Part shown: piece by piece, positions 10,661 to 19,293 of the stretch
How the letters are laid out: the number at the start of each line of letters is the position of its first letter
Numbering within the stretch: position 1 is the stretch's first letter
NCBI RefSeq assembly: GCF_026248685.1
Contig: NZ_CP111036.1
Span: 1,550,001-1,614,000, forward strand
Origin: Haladaptatus caseinilyticus
GTDB lineage: Archaea; Halobacteriota; Halobacteria; Halobacteriales; Haladaptataceae
Direction of reading: 5' to 3'
Length of the DNA: 64,000 nucleotides
The notes under the pieces: model-generated
The model's input: the letters and a program-made list of their open reading frames with translations, nothing else
What the model was told of the DNA's origin: nothing
Databases searched by the model: none
Program-made: the position numbers and the translations under genes

Positions 10661-12847
10661 ATGGGCAGACGAAAGAAGATCGTCGAACAGTGCGAGCGGC
10701 TTATGGACAAACCGGAGCAGATCCGGAACATTGCGATTGCCGCCCACGTCGACCACGGTAAAACGACGCTTACGGATAACCTTCTCGCTGGTGCGGGCAT
10801 GATCGCCGACCAAGGCGAAGCCACCCAGTTGATGATGGACACGGAGGAGGACGAACAGGAACGCGGTATCACCATCGACGCGGCCAACGTCTCGATGACT
10901 CACGAGTACGAAGGTAAAGACCACCTCATCAATCTCATCGACACACCTGGTCACGTCGATTTCGGTGGCGACGTCACTCGTGCGATGCGTGCCGTCGACG
11001 GTGCGCTCGTCGTCGTGGACGCCGTCGAGGGCGCGATGCCACAGACGGAGACCGTCGTCCGACAGGCACTCCGCGAGGGCGTTAAGCCGACCCTGTTCAT
11101 CAACAAGGTGGATCGACTCATCTCGGAACTCCAAGAGGGTCCCGAGGAGATGCAACGCCGCCTGCTCAACGTCATCGACGACGTAAACGAGCTGATTCGC
11201 GGCATGACCGATGACATGGACGACGTGGACGATTGGACCGTCTCCGTCGAAGACGGAACCGTCGGGTTCGGGTCGGCACTCTACAAGTGGGGTGTCTCCA
11301 TGCCGTCGATGCAAGCGACGGGAATGGACTTCGGGGACATCATGGAGCTCGAACGCAACGACAACCGCCAAGAGCTGCACGAGAAGACGCCGCTGTCGGA
11401 CGTCATCCTCGACATGGTCTGTGAACACTTCCCGGACCCCATCGAGGCTCAACCCCGTCGTATCCCGCGTGTCTGGCGTGGTGACGATGATTCGGAACTT
11501 GCCGAACAGATGCGGCTCGTGGACCCGGACGGCGAAGTCGTCCTGATGGTCACCGACATCGGTATCGACCCGCACGCTGGCGAAATCTCCGCCGGTCGTG
11601 TCTTCTCCGGGACACTGGAGAAAGGACAAGACCTCTACATCTCGGGAACCGTCGGAACGAACCGCGTGCAGAGCGTCGGTATCTACATGGGTGGCGAACG
11701 CGAGGAAGTCGAGCGCGTTCCCGCCGGAAACATCGCCGCCGTCACCGGTCTGAAAGACGCTATCGCCGGTTCGACGGTGTCGAGCGTGGAGATGACGCCG
11801 TTCGAGTCCATCGAACACATCAGCGAACCCGTCATCACGAAATCCGTCGAGGCAAAGAACATGGACGACCTGCCGAAACTCATCGAGACGCTTCGACAGG
11901 TCTCCAAAGAGGATCCGACCATCCAAATCGACATCAACGAGGACACGGGGGAACACCTCATCAGCGGACAGGGTGAACTCCACCTCGAAGTCATCACCCA
12001 GCGTATCGAGCGCAACCAGGGTATTCCGGTGACGACTGGTGAGCCTATCGTCGTCTTCCGCGAGAAGGTCCAGGGTGCAACCACCGAAGTCGAAGGTATC
12101 TCCCCGAACCGCCACAACCGGTTCTACCTCACGGTCGAACCGCTGTCGGACGAAATCGTTGGGAAGCTGAAACTCGGTGACATCTCGATGGACATGCCCG
12201 AGCAGGAACGCCGTGAAGTGCTCCAAGAAGCCGGCATGGACAAGGATACCAGCCAGAACGTGGAACACATCCACGGAACGAACATTCTCATCGACAACAC
12301 GAAAGGTATCCAGCACCTGAACGAGACGATGGAACTCGTCATCGAGGGCCTCTCGGAGGCGCTTGACGACGGTCCGCTCGCTGGCGAACCCGTCGAAGGG
12401 ACGCTCATCAAACTCAACGACGCGCGTCTCCACGAGGACACCATCCACCGTGGTCCGGCACAGGTCATCCCGGCGGTCCGCCAAGCAGTGCACAACGCAC
12501 TCATTCACGGTCACGTGAAGCTCCTCGAACCGATCCAGAACGTGCGCATCGACGTGCCGAACGAGCACATGGGTGCTGCGTCCGGCGAGATTCAGGGCCG
12601 CCGTGGCCGCGTGGACGACATGTACCAAGAAGGGGACCTGATGGTCGTCGAAGGGATCGCGCCCGTCGACGAGATGATCGGGTTCTCCTCGGACATCCGC
12701 AGTGCGACGGAAGGTCGTGCGTCGTGGAACACGGAGAACGCCGGGTTCCGTGTCATGGCGGACAACCTCCAACCCGAGACCATCATGGAAATCCGAGAAC
12801 GCAAAGGTATGAAGCAGGAACTGCCCCAGGCTATCGATTACTTCTAA
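10661..12847 (+). CDS. fusA: Translation elongation factor 2 (EF-2)
   Basis: This GTPase drives ribosomal translocation. The 728 residues contain G1 AHVDHGKTT near residues 25-33, the G3 sequence DTPGH, G4 NKVD, the EF-2 middle domains, and the domain IV loop [12 protein letters not shown]. The second histidine of that loop is the expected diphthamide site. The frame is open upstream to 10586, but the ATG at 10661 ([11 protein letters not shown]) is the usual archaeal start. A T-run at 12874-12878 follows the stop and may terminate transcription. Confidence 0.97.
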   Translation: MGRRKKIVEQCERLMDKPEQIRNIAIAAHVDHGKTTLTDNLLAGAGMIADQGEATQLMMDTEEDEQERGITIDAANVSMTHEYEGKDHLINLIDTPGHVDFGGDVTRAMRAVDGALVVVDAVEGAMPQTETVVRQALREGVKPTLFINKVDRLISELQEGPEEMQRRLLNVIDDVNELIRGMTDDMDDVDDWTVSVEDGTVGFGSALYKWGVSMPSMQATGMDFGDIMELERNDNRQELHEKTPLSDVILDMVCEHFPDPIEAQPRRIPRVWRGDDDSELAEQMRLVDPDGEVVLMVTDIGIDPHAGEISAGRVFSGTLEKGQDLYISGTVGTNRVQSVGIYMGGEREEVERVPAGNIAAVTGLKDAIAGSTVSSVEMTPFESIEHISEPVITKSVEAKNMDDLPKLIETLRQVSKEDPTIQIDINEDTGEHLISGQGELHLEVITQRIERNQGIPVTTGEPIVVFREKVQGATTEVEGISPNRHNRFYLTVEPLSDEIVGKLKLGDISMDMPEQERREVLQEAGMDKDTSQNVEHIHGTNILIDNTKGIQHLNETMELVIEGLSEALDDGPLAGEPVEGTLIKLNDARLHEDTIHRGPAQVIPAVRQAVHNALIHGHVKLLEPIQNVRIDVPNEHMGAASGEIQGRRGRVDDMYQEGDLMVVEGIAPVDEMIGFSSDIRSATEGRASWNTENAGFRVMADNLQPETIMEIRERKGMKQELPQAIDYF

Positions 12848-13090
12848 CCGATAGCCACCGTTTTACCGGCGTATTTTTCATCAGTTCTGCTACCGGGAGT
12901 GCCGACTTTCGCGGTCGTGTGCGTACTACGGAGGCCCCTCCGACGAACGGTGGCGTCGTCCCACTGCATCCAGCAGGTGTTCGAATACAGAGCGGAGCAG
13001 TTGGATGATCAACACCGATCGATATCTTCCTTTATTTACCGAGTATAACCGTGCAAAATTGAGTCGAAGCTCGCCGGTGGTTGTACTATA
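12848..13090. other. Intergenic, no gene seen
   Basis: After the possible EF-2 terminator (GTATTTTTC around 12871-12879) I see no convincing coding frame, RNA gene or repeat. A weak AT-rich stretch at 13028-13055 stands between the EF-2 end and the convergent zinc-ribbon gene. Confidence 0.5.
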
Positions 13091-13234
13091 TTACCGCTCT
13101 CCTCGGTGCACGATTTCCGCGTCGCACACCGGGCAGATTTGGTTACGGCTGTCGAAGGCCGTCTGGCAAAACGCACAGACGTGGTCCTTTGCTATACTGT
13201 CACTGTTTGCGCCAACTGCATCCGTGAATCGCAT
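13091..13234 (-). CDS. 47-residue zinc-ribbon microprotein
   Basis: The reverse strand reads a 47-residue protein starting MRFTDAVGANSDS and ending IVHRGER. Two CxxC pairs, CAFC and CPVC, are separated by QTAFDSRNQI, which is a complete four-cysteine zinc ribbon. Small proteins of this kind are common in haloarchaea, and some regulate transcription or growth. The function here is unknown. A GGTGAT element lies 8 nt before the ATG, and an AT-rich box near 13266-13276 could be its TATA. A perfect 12-bp palindrome (13282-13293) lies just upstream. Confidence 0.75.
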   Translation of the reverse strand: MRFTDAVGANSDSIAKDHVCAFCQTAFDSRNQICPVCDAEIVHRGER

Positions 13235-13281
13235 CGTCTATCACCAGTTTCTCGTTCAGTCCCAAGGGATATTACTACGAG

Positions 13282-13293
13282 CTCGTTAACGAG
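13282..13293. promoter_or_regulatory. 12-bp perfect palindrome upstream of the zinc-ribbon gene
   Basis: CTCGTTAACGAG reads the same on both strands. It lies about 50 nt upstream of the zinc-ribbon start, next to its AT-rich box, and about 130 nt before the ACT-domain gene on the other strand. It could be an operator, but a chance palindrome of this length cannot be excluded. Confidence 0.35.
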
Positions 13294-13422
13294 TAGCATA
13301 GGTGATGACTAATTCTGGTTGCAAACCGTTTTGGGTCCGTTTCATCCCGTTGCAGTCCCCGTATTGGAGAATTTTGTGACCGTGTGAAGGTTTATTGCCC
13401 CCCACGCCCCAATCCTGCTATC

Positions 13423-13959
13423 ATGGCTGACCACGACGGGCACGTGCAGGCATACACGGTTCGGTTGGAACTCGCCGACGAACCGGGTGAACTGCTTCAT
13501 GCCCTCGAACCGATTGCCGAATATGGCGGTAACTTACTCAGTGTGTTCCACGAACGCGGATCGCTCACACCGCGTGGCCACATTCCGGTCGAAGTGGACT
13601 TAGAATGCCCTCCTGACCGGTTCGACACCATCGTTTCCGCACTGCGAGAAGCGAGCGTGAACGTCATCCGTGCAGGCGCGGAGCGATACGACGAAGAGAT
13701 AACCGTCGTTCTCACCGGTCACATCATCGATACGGACGTTTCCGACACCCTCTCTCGGATTACCAGCGAGTCGAACACGTCCGTAGTCGATATCTCGCTC
13801 TCGGCTCCGGAAGGAACCAGTGACGTTTCGAGCGCACGGCTTCGACTCGCCACCGACGCTACCGAGACGGCCGACGTTCTCGACACGGTAACGGCCGTCG
13901 CTGAGGAAAAGGAATTGCGGGTCATTGCACCCCTGACCGAGGGGGAGGGTATCGCATGA
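13423..13959 (+). CDS. ACT-domain amino-acid-binding protein
   Basis: The 178 residues contain an N-terminal ACT domain (YTVRLELADEPGELLHAL, residues 9-26, then GGNLLSVFHERG). The second half is compatible with another regulatory ACT-like domain. ACT domains bind amino acids and control biosynthetic enzymes. The 3' end overlaps the homoserine dehydrogenase start by ATGA, so it probably acts as a separate regulatory subunit of that enzyme, which in many bacteria carries a fused ACT domain. An in-frame GTG exists at 13384, but the ATG fits the domain start better. Confidence 0.88.
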   Translation: MADHDGHVQAYTVRLELADEPGELLHALEPIAEYGGNLLSVFHERGSLTPRGHIPVEVDLECPPDRFDTIVSALREASVNVIRAGAERYDEEITVVLTGHIIDTDVSDTLSRITSESNTSVVDISLSAPEGTSDVSSARLRLATDATETADVLDTVTAVAEEKELRVIAPLTEGEGIA

Positions 13960-14906
13960 GACTCGCGGTGCTCGGTGCGGGCGCAGTCGGCCGGTCGGTC
14001 GTGGAACTCGCAGGTGAGTACGGGCACACCGTAACGGCACTCGCGGATTCCAGCAGTGCTATCGTCGATGAAGATGGTATCGACGTAGATGCCGTCTTGG
14101 CGCGAAAAACCGACGATGAAACGATTGGAACGTTTTCCCATGATGCGGTTTTCGACAGCGAGTACGACGTGCTGGTGGAAGCGACCCCGACCACCCTTGG
14201 CGACGCACAACCGGGATTCGGCCATGCGCGCGCCGCACTCGAATCCGACCATCATGTCGTACTGGCGAACAAAGGGCCGGTCGCCGAGCGATACGAGGAA
14301 CTACAGGCACTGGAAGCGCGGAGCGAGGGTCGCGTGCTGTTCGAAGCGACGGTCGGCGGCGCTATTCCAGTTCTCTCAACGATTTCTGATGTCGGCGCAA
14401 CGAACGTCACAGCTGTCCGCGGCGTATTGAACGGAACCGCGAACTTCGTCCTTTCACGAATGGCCGCCGAGGGGTTGAGCTACGAACACGTGCTCGCGGA
14501 AGCACAAGACCTGGGTGTGGCGGAGGCTGACCCCTCGTTCGACGTCGACGGCACCGATGCGGCACTGAAATGCGTTATCCTGGCGAACGTGCTCTTCGAC
14601 GGTAACTACTCCATCGACGACGCGGTGGTCGCCGGTATCCGTGATTTGCCGGGGAGTGCGCTCGAACTGGCCAGTGAAGACGGCTGGACGATTCGACTCG
14701 TGGGCGAAGTCGCGCGCGATGGCGTTCGCGTCGGCCCGCGTCTCGTCCCTGAACACGGAACGTTGGCGGTGTCCGGCACGCGCAACATCGTTCAGTTCGA
14801 GACAAAGCACGCGGGGCAGCTCAATATCAGTGGTCGAGGGGCGGGAGGACCTGAGACTGCTTCCGCAGTGTTGTCGGATGTAACGACGCTCGAGCGGGAA
14901 GAATAA
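13956..14906 (+). CDS. hom: Homoserine dehydrogenase
   Basis: This enzyme reduces aspartate semialdehyde to homoserine on the path to threonine and methionine. The 316 residues start with the dinucleotide-binding GAGAVGRS (residues 7-14). ANKGPVA near residue 108 and the conserved stretch EATVGGAIPVLSTI, RGVLNGTANF and AEADPSFDVDG follow. The short length shows that it lacks the C-terminal ACT domain, which the upstream gene may provide in trans. The start overlaps that gene by 4 bases. Confidence 0.93.
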   Translation: MRLAVLGAGAVGRSVVELAGEYGHTVTALADSSSAIVDEDGIDVDAVLARKTDDETIGTFSHDAVFDSEYDVLVEATPTTLGDAQPGFGHARAALESDHHVVLANKGPVAERYEELQALEARSEGRVLFEATVGGAIPVLSTISDVGATNVTAVRGVLNGTANFVLSRMAAEGLSYEHVLAEAQDLGVAEADPSFDVDGTDAALKCVILANVLFDGNYSIDDAVVAGIRDLPGSALELASEDGWTIRLVGEVARDGVRVGPRLVPEHGTLAVSGTRNIVQFETKHAGQLNISGRGAGGPETASAVLSDVTTLEREE

Positions 14907-15002
14907 ATCCGAATGGTCTGATTCCTTTCATACGTTCTCTGTGTCAATTGTTCTCACTAACCGCCAGACGGCGGCCAGATGCCCCGCACGACGTATCGAA
15001 AT

Positions 15003-15060
15003 GGTTTTAACCGCTTCTGCCAAATAATTCCTCCAGAGCGCATCTGCGCGTGAGATACCA
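15003..15060 (+). promoter_or_regulatory. Promoter and short leader of EF-1 alpha
   Basis: The TATA-like GGTTTTAACC at 15003-15012 predicts a start near 15033 and a leader of about 28 nt. The leader holds a small hairpin, GCGC-ATCT-GCGC (15038-15049), shortly before the ATG. The 154-base gap after homoserine dehydrogenase contains nothing else that I recognise. Confidence 0.55.
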
Positions 15061-16326
15061 ATGAGTGACAAACCACACCAGAACTTGGCCGTCATCGGCC
15101 ACGTCGACCACGGTAAGAGTACGATGGTCGGGCGACTCCTCTTCGAGACAGGGAGCGTCCCGGAGCACGTAATCGAACAGCACCGCGAAGAAGCGGAAGA
15201 GAAGGGTAAAGGCGGCTTCGAGTTCGCCTACGTGATGGACAACCTCGCGGAGGAGCGAGAACGTGGTGTCACGATCGACATCGCCCACCAGGAATTCGAC
15301 ACCGACGAATACTACTTCACTATCGTCGACTGTCCGGGCCACCGCGACTTCGTGAAGAACATGATCACGGGCGCATCGCAGGCGGACAACGCAGTGCTCG
15401 TCGTCGCCGCTGACGACGGTGTCGCGCCCCAGACCCAGGAGCACGTCTTCCTCTCGAAGACGCTGGGTATCAACGAACTCATCATCGCCGTCAACAAGAT
15501 GGACGTCGTTGACTACGATGAGGGCAAGTACAAGGAAGTCAAGGACGAAGTTTCGAAGCTCCTGAAGCAGGTCAACTTCAAGTCCGACGACGCGACGTTC
15601 GTCCCGACCTCGGCGTTCGAGGGTGACAACGTCTCCGAGCAGTCGGACAACACGGCCTGGTACGACGGCCCGACGCTGCTCGAGGCGCTCAACAACCTCG
15701 AGGCACCGGAGCCACCAACGGACGCAGACCTCCGTCTGCCGATTCAGGACGTCTACACGATTTCCGGCATCGGTACGGTGCCTGTCGGACGTATCGAAAC
15801 GGGGACGCTCAACACGGGCGACAACGTTTCGTTCCAGCCGAGCGACGTCGGCGGCGAAGTCAAGACCGTCGAGATGCACCACGAAGAGGTGCCAAAGGCA
15901 GAACCCGGCGACAACGTCGGTTTCAACGTGCGCGGTATCGGTAAGGACGACATCCGTCGCGGTGACGTGTGTGGTCCCGCCGACAACCCACCGAAGGTGG
16001 CCGACACGTTCACGGCCCGTATCGTCGTGATGCAGCACCCGAGCGTCATCACGGCAGGTTACACGCCGGTCTTCCACGCCCACACGGCACAGGTCGCATG
16101 TACCATCGAGTCCATCGATGCGAAGATCAACCCATCCACCGGTGAAGTCGCTGAGGAGAACCCGGACTTCATCAAATCCGGCGATGCGGCAAAGGTCACG
16201 GTTCGACCACAAAAGCCACTCAGCATCGAGCCAGCTGGCGAAATTCCAGAACTCGGTTCCTTCGCCATCCGTGACATGGGCCAGACCGTTGCGGCCGGTC
16301 AAGTCCTCGAAGTCAACGAGAAATAA
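15061..16326 (+). CDS. tuf: Translation elongation factor 1 alpha
   Basis: This GTPase delivers aminoacyl-tRNA to the ribosome. The 421 residues contain G1 GHVDHGKST (residues 13-21), the switch region RGVTID, G3 DCPGH and G4 NKMD. The two beta-barrel domains follow, with [13 protein letters not shown] at the start of domain 2. The length and the archaeal [15 protein letters not shown] start fit the family. rps10 follows 3 bases after the stop, the classic archaeal pairing. Confidence 0.98.
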   Translation: MSDKPHQNLAVIGHVDHGKSTMVGRLLFETGSVPEHVIEQHREEAEEKGKGGFEFAYVMDNLAEERERGVTIDIAHQEFDTDEYYFTIVDCPGHRDFVKNMITGASQADNAVLVVAADDGVAPQTQEHVFLSKTLGINELIIAVNKMDVVDYDEGKYKEVKDEVSKLLKQVNFKSDDATFVPTSAFEGDNVSEQSDNTAWYDGPTLLEALNNLEAPEPPTDADLRLPIQDVYTISGIGTVPVGRIETGTLNTGDNVSFQPSDVGGEVKTVEMHHEEVPKAEPGDNVGFNVRGIGKDDIRRGDVCGPADNPPKVADTFTARIVVMQHPSVITAGYTPVFHAHTAQVACTIESIDAKINPSTGEVAEENPDFIKSGDAAKVTVRPQKPLSIEPAGEIPELGSFAIRDMGQTVAAGQVLEVNEK

Positions 16327-16329
16327 ACG

Positions 16330-16638
16330 ATGCAACAGGCACGAGTCCGACTCGCAGGAGCCAACCCCTCGGACCTCGACGACATCTGCGACGATGTCCG
16401 TGAGATTGCCGAGAAAACCGGCGTCTCCCTGAGCGGTCCGATTCCACTCCCGACGAAGACGCTGGAGATCCCCACCCGCAAGTCCCCTGACGGAGAGGGA
16501 ACCGCGACATGGGAACACTGGGAAATGCGCGTCCACAAGCGTCTCATCGACCTCGACGCCGATGAACGCGCGCTGCGACAGTTGATGCGCATCCAGGTTC
16601 CAAACGACGTTAGCATCGAAATCGTCCTCGAGGACTAA
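16330..16638 (+). CDS. rps10: Small ribosomal subunit protein uS10
   Basis: uS10 is part of the 30S head. The 102 residues match the archaeal/eukaryal type: [17 protein letters not shown] at the N-terminus, [18 protein letters not shown] near residues 38-55, [18 protein letters not shown] and a C-terminal VSIEIVLED. It is cotranscribed with EF-1 alpha. Confidence 0.97.
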   Translation: MQQARVRLAGANPSDLDDICDDVREIAEKTGVSLSGPIPLPTKTLEIPTRKSPDGEGTATWEHWEMRVHKRLIDLDADERALRQLMRIQVPNDVSIEIVLED

Positions 16639-16725
16639 TCCTCGACCCAAACTTCTTCATTTCTCACACTGCCCAGCGGTAGCGCCGGGGATTCGTTTTT
16701 GTAGTTCGAGTGACCACTGTACGGT

Positions 16726-17340
16726 ATGCGACTCGCGCGCTCCCCGACGGTGCAGACGCTCGTCGTTTTCTGTGTCGTGTTCGCCCTCCAGTCGGTGATC
16801 CGACTCGTCAGTCTGCCGTTGGCGGCGAGCCTGTTCACGCTGGCGCCGCCGGTGGCGCTTCGGCCGTGGGCCCTTCCGCTCAGCGTCTACGCACATGCCA
16901 ATCTACCGCATCTCGTGTCCAACGCGATCGCTCTCTTGTTCGCGGGGTTGCTGATCGAGCGTGTGACGACGACGTTCCGATTTCACGCCTATTTTCTCGC
17001 GGTCGGTATCCTCGCGGGCGTTTCGCAGGTATGGGTAGACGGCCTCGTGGGTCCTGCGCATCCCGTCCTTGGCGCAAGCGGCGCGGTGTTCGGCCTGTTC
17101 GGGTACCTGCTCGCCGGTAACCCGATGGCCGACGCGGTGCTCGGTAAACTCCGTCTTTCGCGCAGAGCACAGATCGTGGCAATGCTTGCTCTCGCGTTTC
17201 TCGCCACCCTGACGACTGCCACCCCCGGTGTCGCCTTGATCGCTCATTTCACCGGGTTCGCAGTCGGGTTGGTTGCGGGACGGCTTCACATCCTCCGCAC
17301 CGAAACACAAGCTACAAGTAACGACCGAGCGGTACAATAG
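16726..17340 (+). CDS. Rhomboid-family intramembrane serine protease
   Basis: The protein has 204 residues and about six hydrophobic segments. The rhomboid signature is complete: HLVSN (residues 61-65, an HxxxN on the second membrane helix), VLGASGAVFG with the catalytic serine, and AHFTGF with the catalytic histidine near the last helix. It should cleave membrane-bound substrates within the lipid bilayer. Its stop codon lies only 5 bases before the tRNA-Ala gene on the same strand, so the two may share a transcript. The natural substrate cannot be inferred. Confidence 0.9.
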   Translation: MRLARSPTVQTLVVFCVVFALQSVIRLVSLPLAASLFTLAPPVALRPWALPLSVYAHANLPHLVSNAIALLFAGLLIERVTTTFRFHAYFLAVGILAGVSQVWVDGLVGPAHPVLGASGAVFGLFGYLLAGNPMADAVLGKLRLSRRAQIVAMLALAFLATLTTATPGVALIAHFTGFAVGLVAGRLHILRTETQATSNDRAVQ

Positions 17341-17345
17341 TTCGA

Positions 17346-17417
17346 GGGCTCGTAGATCAGTGGCAGATCGCTTCCTTCGCAAGGAAGAGGCCCCGGGTTC
17401 AAATCCCGGCGAGTCCA
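17346..17417 (+). tRNA. tRNA-Ala (anticodon CGC)
   Basis: The acceptor stem GGGCTCG (17346-17352) pairs with CGAGTCC (17410-17416), with one G-T wobble. A discriminator A stands at 17417. The anticodon stem is CTTCC/GGAAG with loop TTCGCAA, so the anticodon is CGC (alanine). The T-arm is CCGGG-TTCAAAT-CCCGG. There is no intron, and CCA is not encoded (the next bases are TTT). Confidence 0.95.
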
Positions 17418-17486
17418 TTTCTTTCGTTTCACTTCATTTCAGGATCAGTGAACTTGCAGACCTTCGCGAACATCCCGCATTCTCAG

Positions 17487-17504
17487 TCCCGGCGAGTTCA
17501 CTTC
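17487..17504 (+). repeat. Attachment-site-like copy of the tRNA-Ala 3' end
   Basis: Eighteen bases match the tRNA 3' end and its flank (17404-17421) at 16 of 18 positions, in direct orientation, 66 bases downstream. Partial copies of a tRNA 3' end are the usual trace of integration by tyrosine recombinases. No integrase gene is visible between the copies or nearby, so this would be a decayed or excised site. Confidence 0.4.
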
Positions 17505-17514
17505 CATCGAGATT

Positions 17515-17988
17515 TCATGTGGTCGGTTCGAGGCTCGAAACCGGAAACTCCACGCCACAGGTAACGAACCCGAGCTCAGGGATGAACTGATAGACGTGAC
17601 ACTCGACACCGGGATTGATCGACAGGTGGAGATACGCTTCCCGTTGGCTGAACTCGTAATCCTCGATGAGCCACTTCATCATCCCGATAAAGCAGTTCTC
17701 TAGCGTGTTTTGGAGGGTACCAGCGTCGTTCATCGCATCGACCTGCACGAGTTTGTCTGGCGTTTCGATGCGAAGCACACTGGGAACCCTGTCCTTCGCT
17801 ACGATTTCGACGCTGAGCGTCACCTCGGCCGAGGTTTCATTCGCGATCATCGTCAGTTTCGAGTCCCCCTGTGACCCATGGACGTCGCCGAGAAAGAGCA
17901 GCCCTCCTTCGTGAAACGAATTCAGAAAGACGGTACTGCCCGCTCTCACGTGACAAGCCGGTCGTCCCCGGACGGGGGAACCGGTCAA
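17515..17988 (-). pseudogene. Acetamidase/formamidase, C-terminal half only
   Basis: The frame translates to 157 residues that match the C-terminal half of the FmdA/AmdA amidase family. Visible features are RAGSTVFL, then HEGGLLFLGDVHGSQGDS, the conserved glycine-histidine-glutamine region, and a C-terminal GMMKWLIEDYEFS helix. Family members are about 300 residues. The N-terminal half, with further active-site residues, is missing, and an in-frame TGA closes the frame just upstream of a weak TTG start. I therefore call it a truncated remnant. It lies right beside the tRNA-derived repeat, which supports loss through recombination. Confidence 0.75.
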
Positions 17989-18401
17989 CGCGCATCGTAA
18001 TCAATCCGAACATGCGTGGGCGAGCGGGTAACGAGTATGGTTGCTTTCTACTCGCCTTCACGACAACCGTTTCACGGGTAATTCCCTCATTACAGCCCTT
18101 GAAAACGCTGATATCTCCAGTGTGGTTATCATGGTTTTTCCTATCGTTTCATTCAGTTCTTCTACAGCTTCCGAGTCTTATCCGGGATATAATGAAGGGG
18201 GTAGCGGTCTACGTATGAAATACGCCCGGAGCCCGGGTGTGACGGACCCGGCAAGTGTTCGACGGTGCCGGAGGCTCTGGTGGCGAGCTGGCCTCTCGCC
18301 GTGTTTCGGCCATGCCTCCCACGAAAGTTTGTCATCTCGAACGCATGCCGACTTTTTCAAGAACCACAAACAGAGAATGACGATTTCAGTAATCACCAAC
18401 A
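17989..18401. other. 413-base gap with AT-rich part and GC-rich hairpins
   Basis: No convincing protein gene is present. Bases 18040-18210 are AT-rich for this genome, and bases 18230-18320 are GC-rich and highly self-complementary. A TATA-like GATATAATG at 18185-18193 lies 25-45 bases before the hairpins, as for a transcript starting near 18215. Confidence 0.5.
18232..18319 (+). ncRNA. Candidate structured RNA upstream of the Lrp/AsnC gene
   Basis: Three perfect stems lie within 88 bases. Stem 1 pairs CCGGGT (18233-18238) with ACCCGG (18246-18251). Stem 2 pairs CCGGCA (18248-18253) with TGCCGG (18266-18271). Stem 3 pairs GGAGGC (18270-18275) with GCCTCC (18314-18319) and encloses GGCGAG/CTCGCC (18282-18287 with 18295-18300). 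Stems 1 and 2 share CCGG at 18248-18251 and cannot form fully together, which is typical of a switching leader. It could also be an independent small RNA. No known RNA family was recognised. Confidence 0.35.
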
Positions 18402-18878
18402 ATGAGCGACGAACCACTCGATAACGTTGACCGCGGAATCCTGCACCTGTTACAGGAGGACGCGCGTAACACGACCACGACGGAGATGGGTAACGCAGTC
18501 GGCGTCTCAGCCAGCACAGTCGGCAATCGGCTACAACGACTCGAAGAGGAGGACATCATCAAGGGATATCATCCGCAAATCGACTACCACAACGCGGAGT
18601 TCCCGCTTCGTGTCCTCTTCATCTGTACCGCGCCGATACCGGTCCGGGATGAACTCGCGGAACGAGCCCTCGAAGCGGATGGCGTGATCAACGTAAAGGA
18701 GATCATGGCTGGCGTCGAAAACGTTCACGTCGAGGCAGTTGCACCGAGCCGAGACGGCGTGACCGAGATCGGAAAGTCGCTCGACGAACTCGGGTTGGAC
18801 GTGGTGGAGGAAGTACTCGTGAAAAGCGAGCATGTTCAACCGTTCGATCATTTCGGCCAGGACGAAGTCAACAAGTAA
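18402..18878 (+). CDS. Lrp/AsnC family transcription regulator
   Basis: The 158 residues start with an AsnC-type winged helix (LDNVDRGILHLLQEDARN, then VGVSASTVGNRLQRLEEEDIIKGY, residues 6-56). A ligand-sensing domain follows, with DGVINVKEIMAGVENVHVEAV. Such proteins respond to amino acids and form octamers. The C-terminus ends in an unusual HVQPFDHFGQDEVNK tail. The 5' region (17989-18401) contains strong hairpins that may regulate it. Confidence 0.9.
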   Translation: MSDEPLDNVDRGILHLLQEDARNTTTTEMGNAVGVSASTVGNRLQRLEEEDIIKGYHPQIDYHNAEFPLRVLFICTAPIPVRDELAERALEADGVINVKEIMAGVENVHVEAVAPSRDGVTEIGKSLDELGLDVVEEVLVKSEHVQPFDHFGQDEVNK

Positions 18879-18987
18879 TAGTTGGCAAATATCTTCGAAA
18901 GTGGCAGGATTTTGTGCTTCAAATCCGATTCGAACAGATTCATCCGTCATACTTATCTGCTGACGAATCGTTCCTACTACTACCGGA

Positions 18988-19293
18988 ATGGAGCGAACTT
19001 CATACCGATTGGAGGACGGTGAACGTCCGAGCACCGCCGTCATCACCGCGATTGCGGAATACGAAGGTTCGTCACCGGACGAAATTCGGCCGCAACTGTA
19101 CGACGCTGTCGATCCAGACGCACTGGACTCGCTCTTCCAACCGCGAGTTGATGGTACGTTTCGACGCGGTGGTAGTGCTGTCTTCACGTATCGTGGCTAT
19201 CGAATCACCTACGAAAGTGATGGTTGGATCCACGTAAACGACGATCAGAGCACCGCTTCGGGGGCGTCCGAACACACTCCCGCTGACGAGTAA
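18988..19293 (+). CDS. HalOD1 output-domain protein
   Basis: The 101 residues match the halobacterial output domain 1: STAVITAIAEYEGSSPDEIRPQLYD at the start, VDPDALDSLF, and a C-terminal RGYRITYESDGWIHV. The family is common in haloarchaea, often beside or fused to signal-transduction domains, and its function is unknown. A TATA-like CATACTTATC at 18948-18957 precedes the ATG by about 31-40 bases. Its stop codon abuts the stop of the convergent UDG gene with no spacer. Confidence 0.85.
   Translation: MERTSYRLEDGERPSTAVITAIAEYEGSSPDEIRPQLYDAVDPDALDSLFQPRVDGTFRRGGSAVFTYRGYRITYESDGWIHVNDDQSTASGASEHTPADE

Noticed and set aside
17515-17988. Intact acetamidase/formamidase gene
   Set aside because: The family is about 300 residues and the N-terminal half is missing here, with an in-frame stop just upstream; reported as a remnant instead.
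18041-18424. Forward ORF of 127 codons ending beyond the Lrp start
   Set aside because: It overlaps the hairpin region and the regulator start in another frame, has no domain and shows no typical third-position bias.
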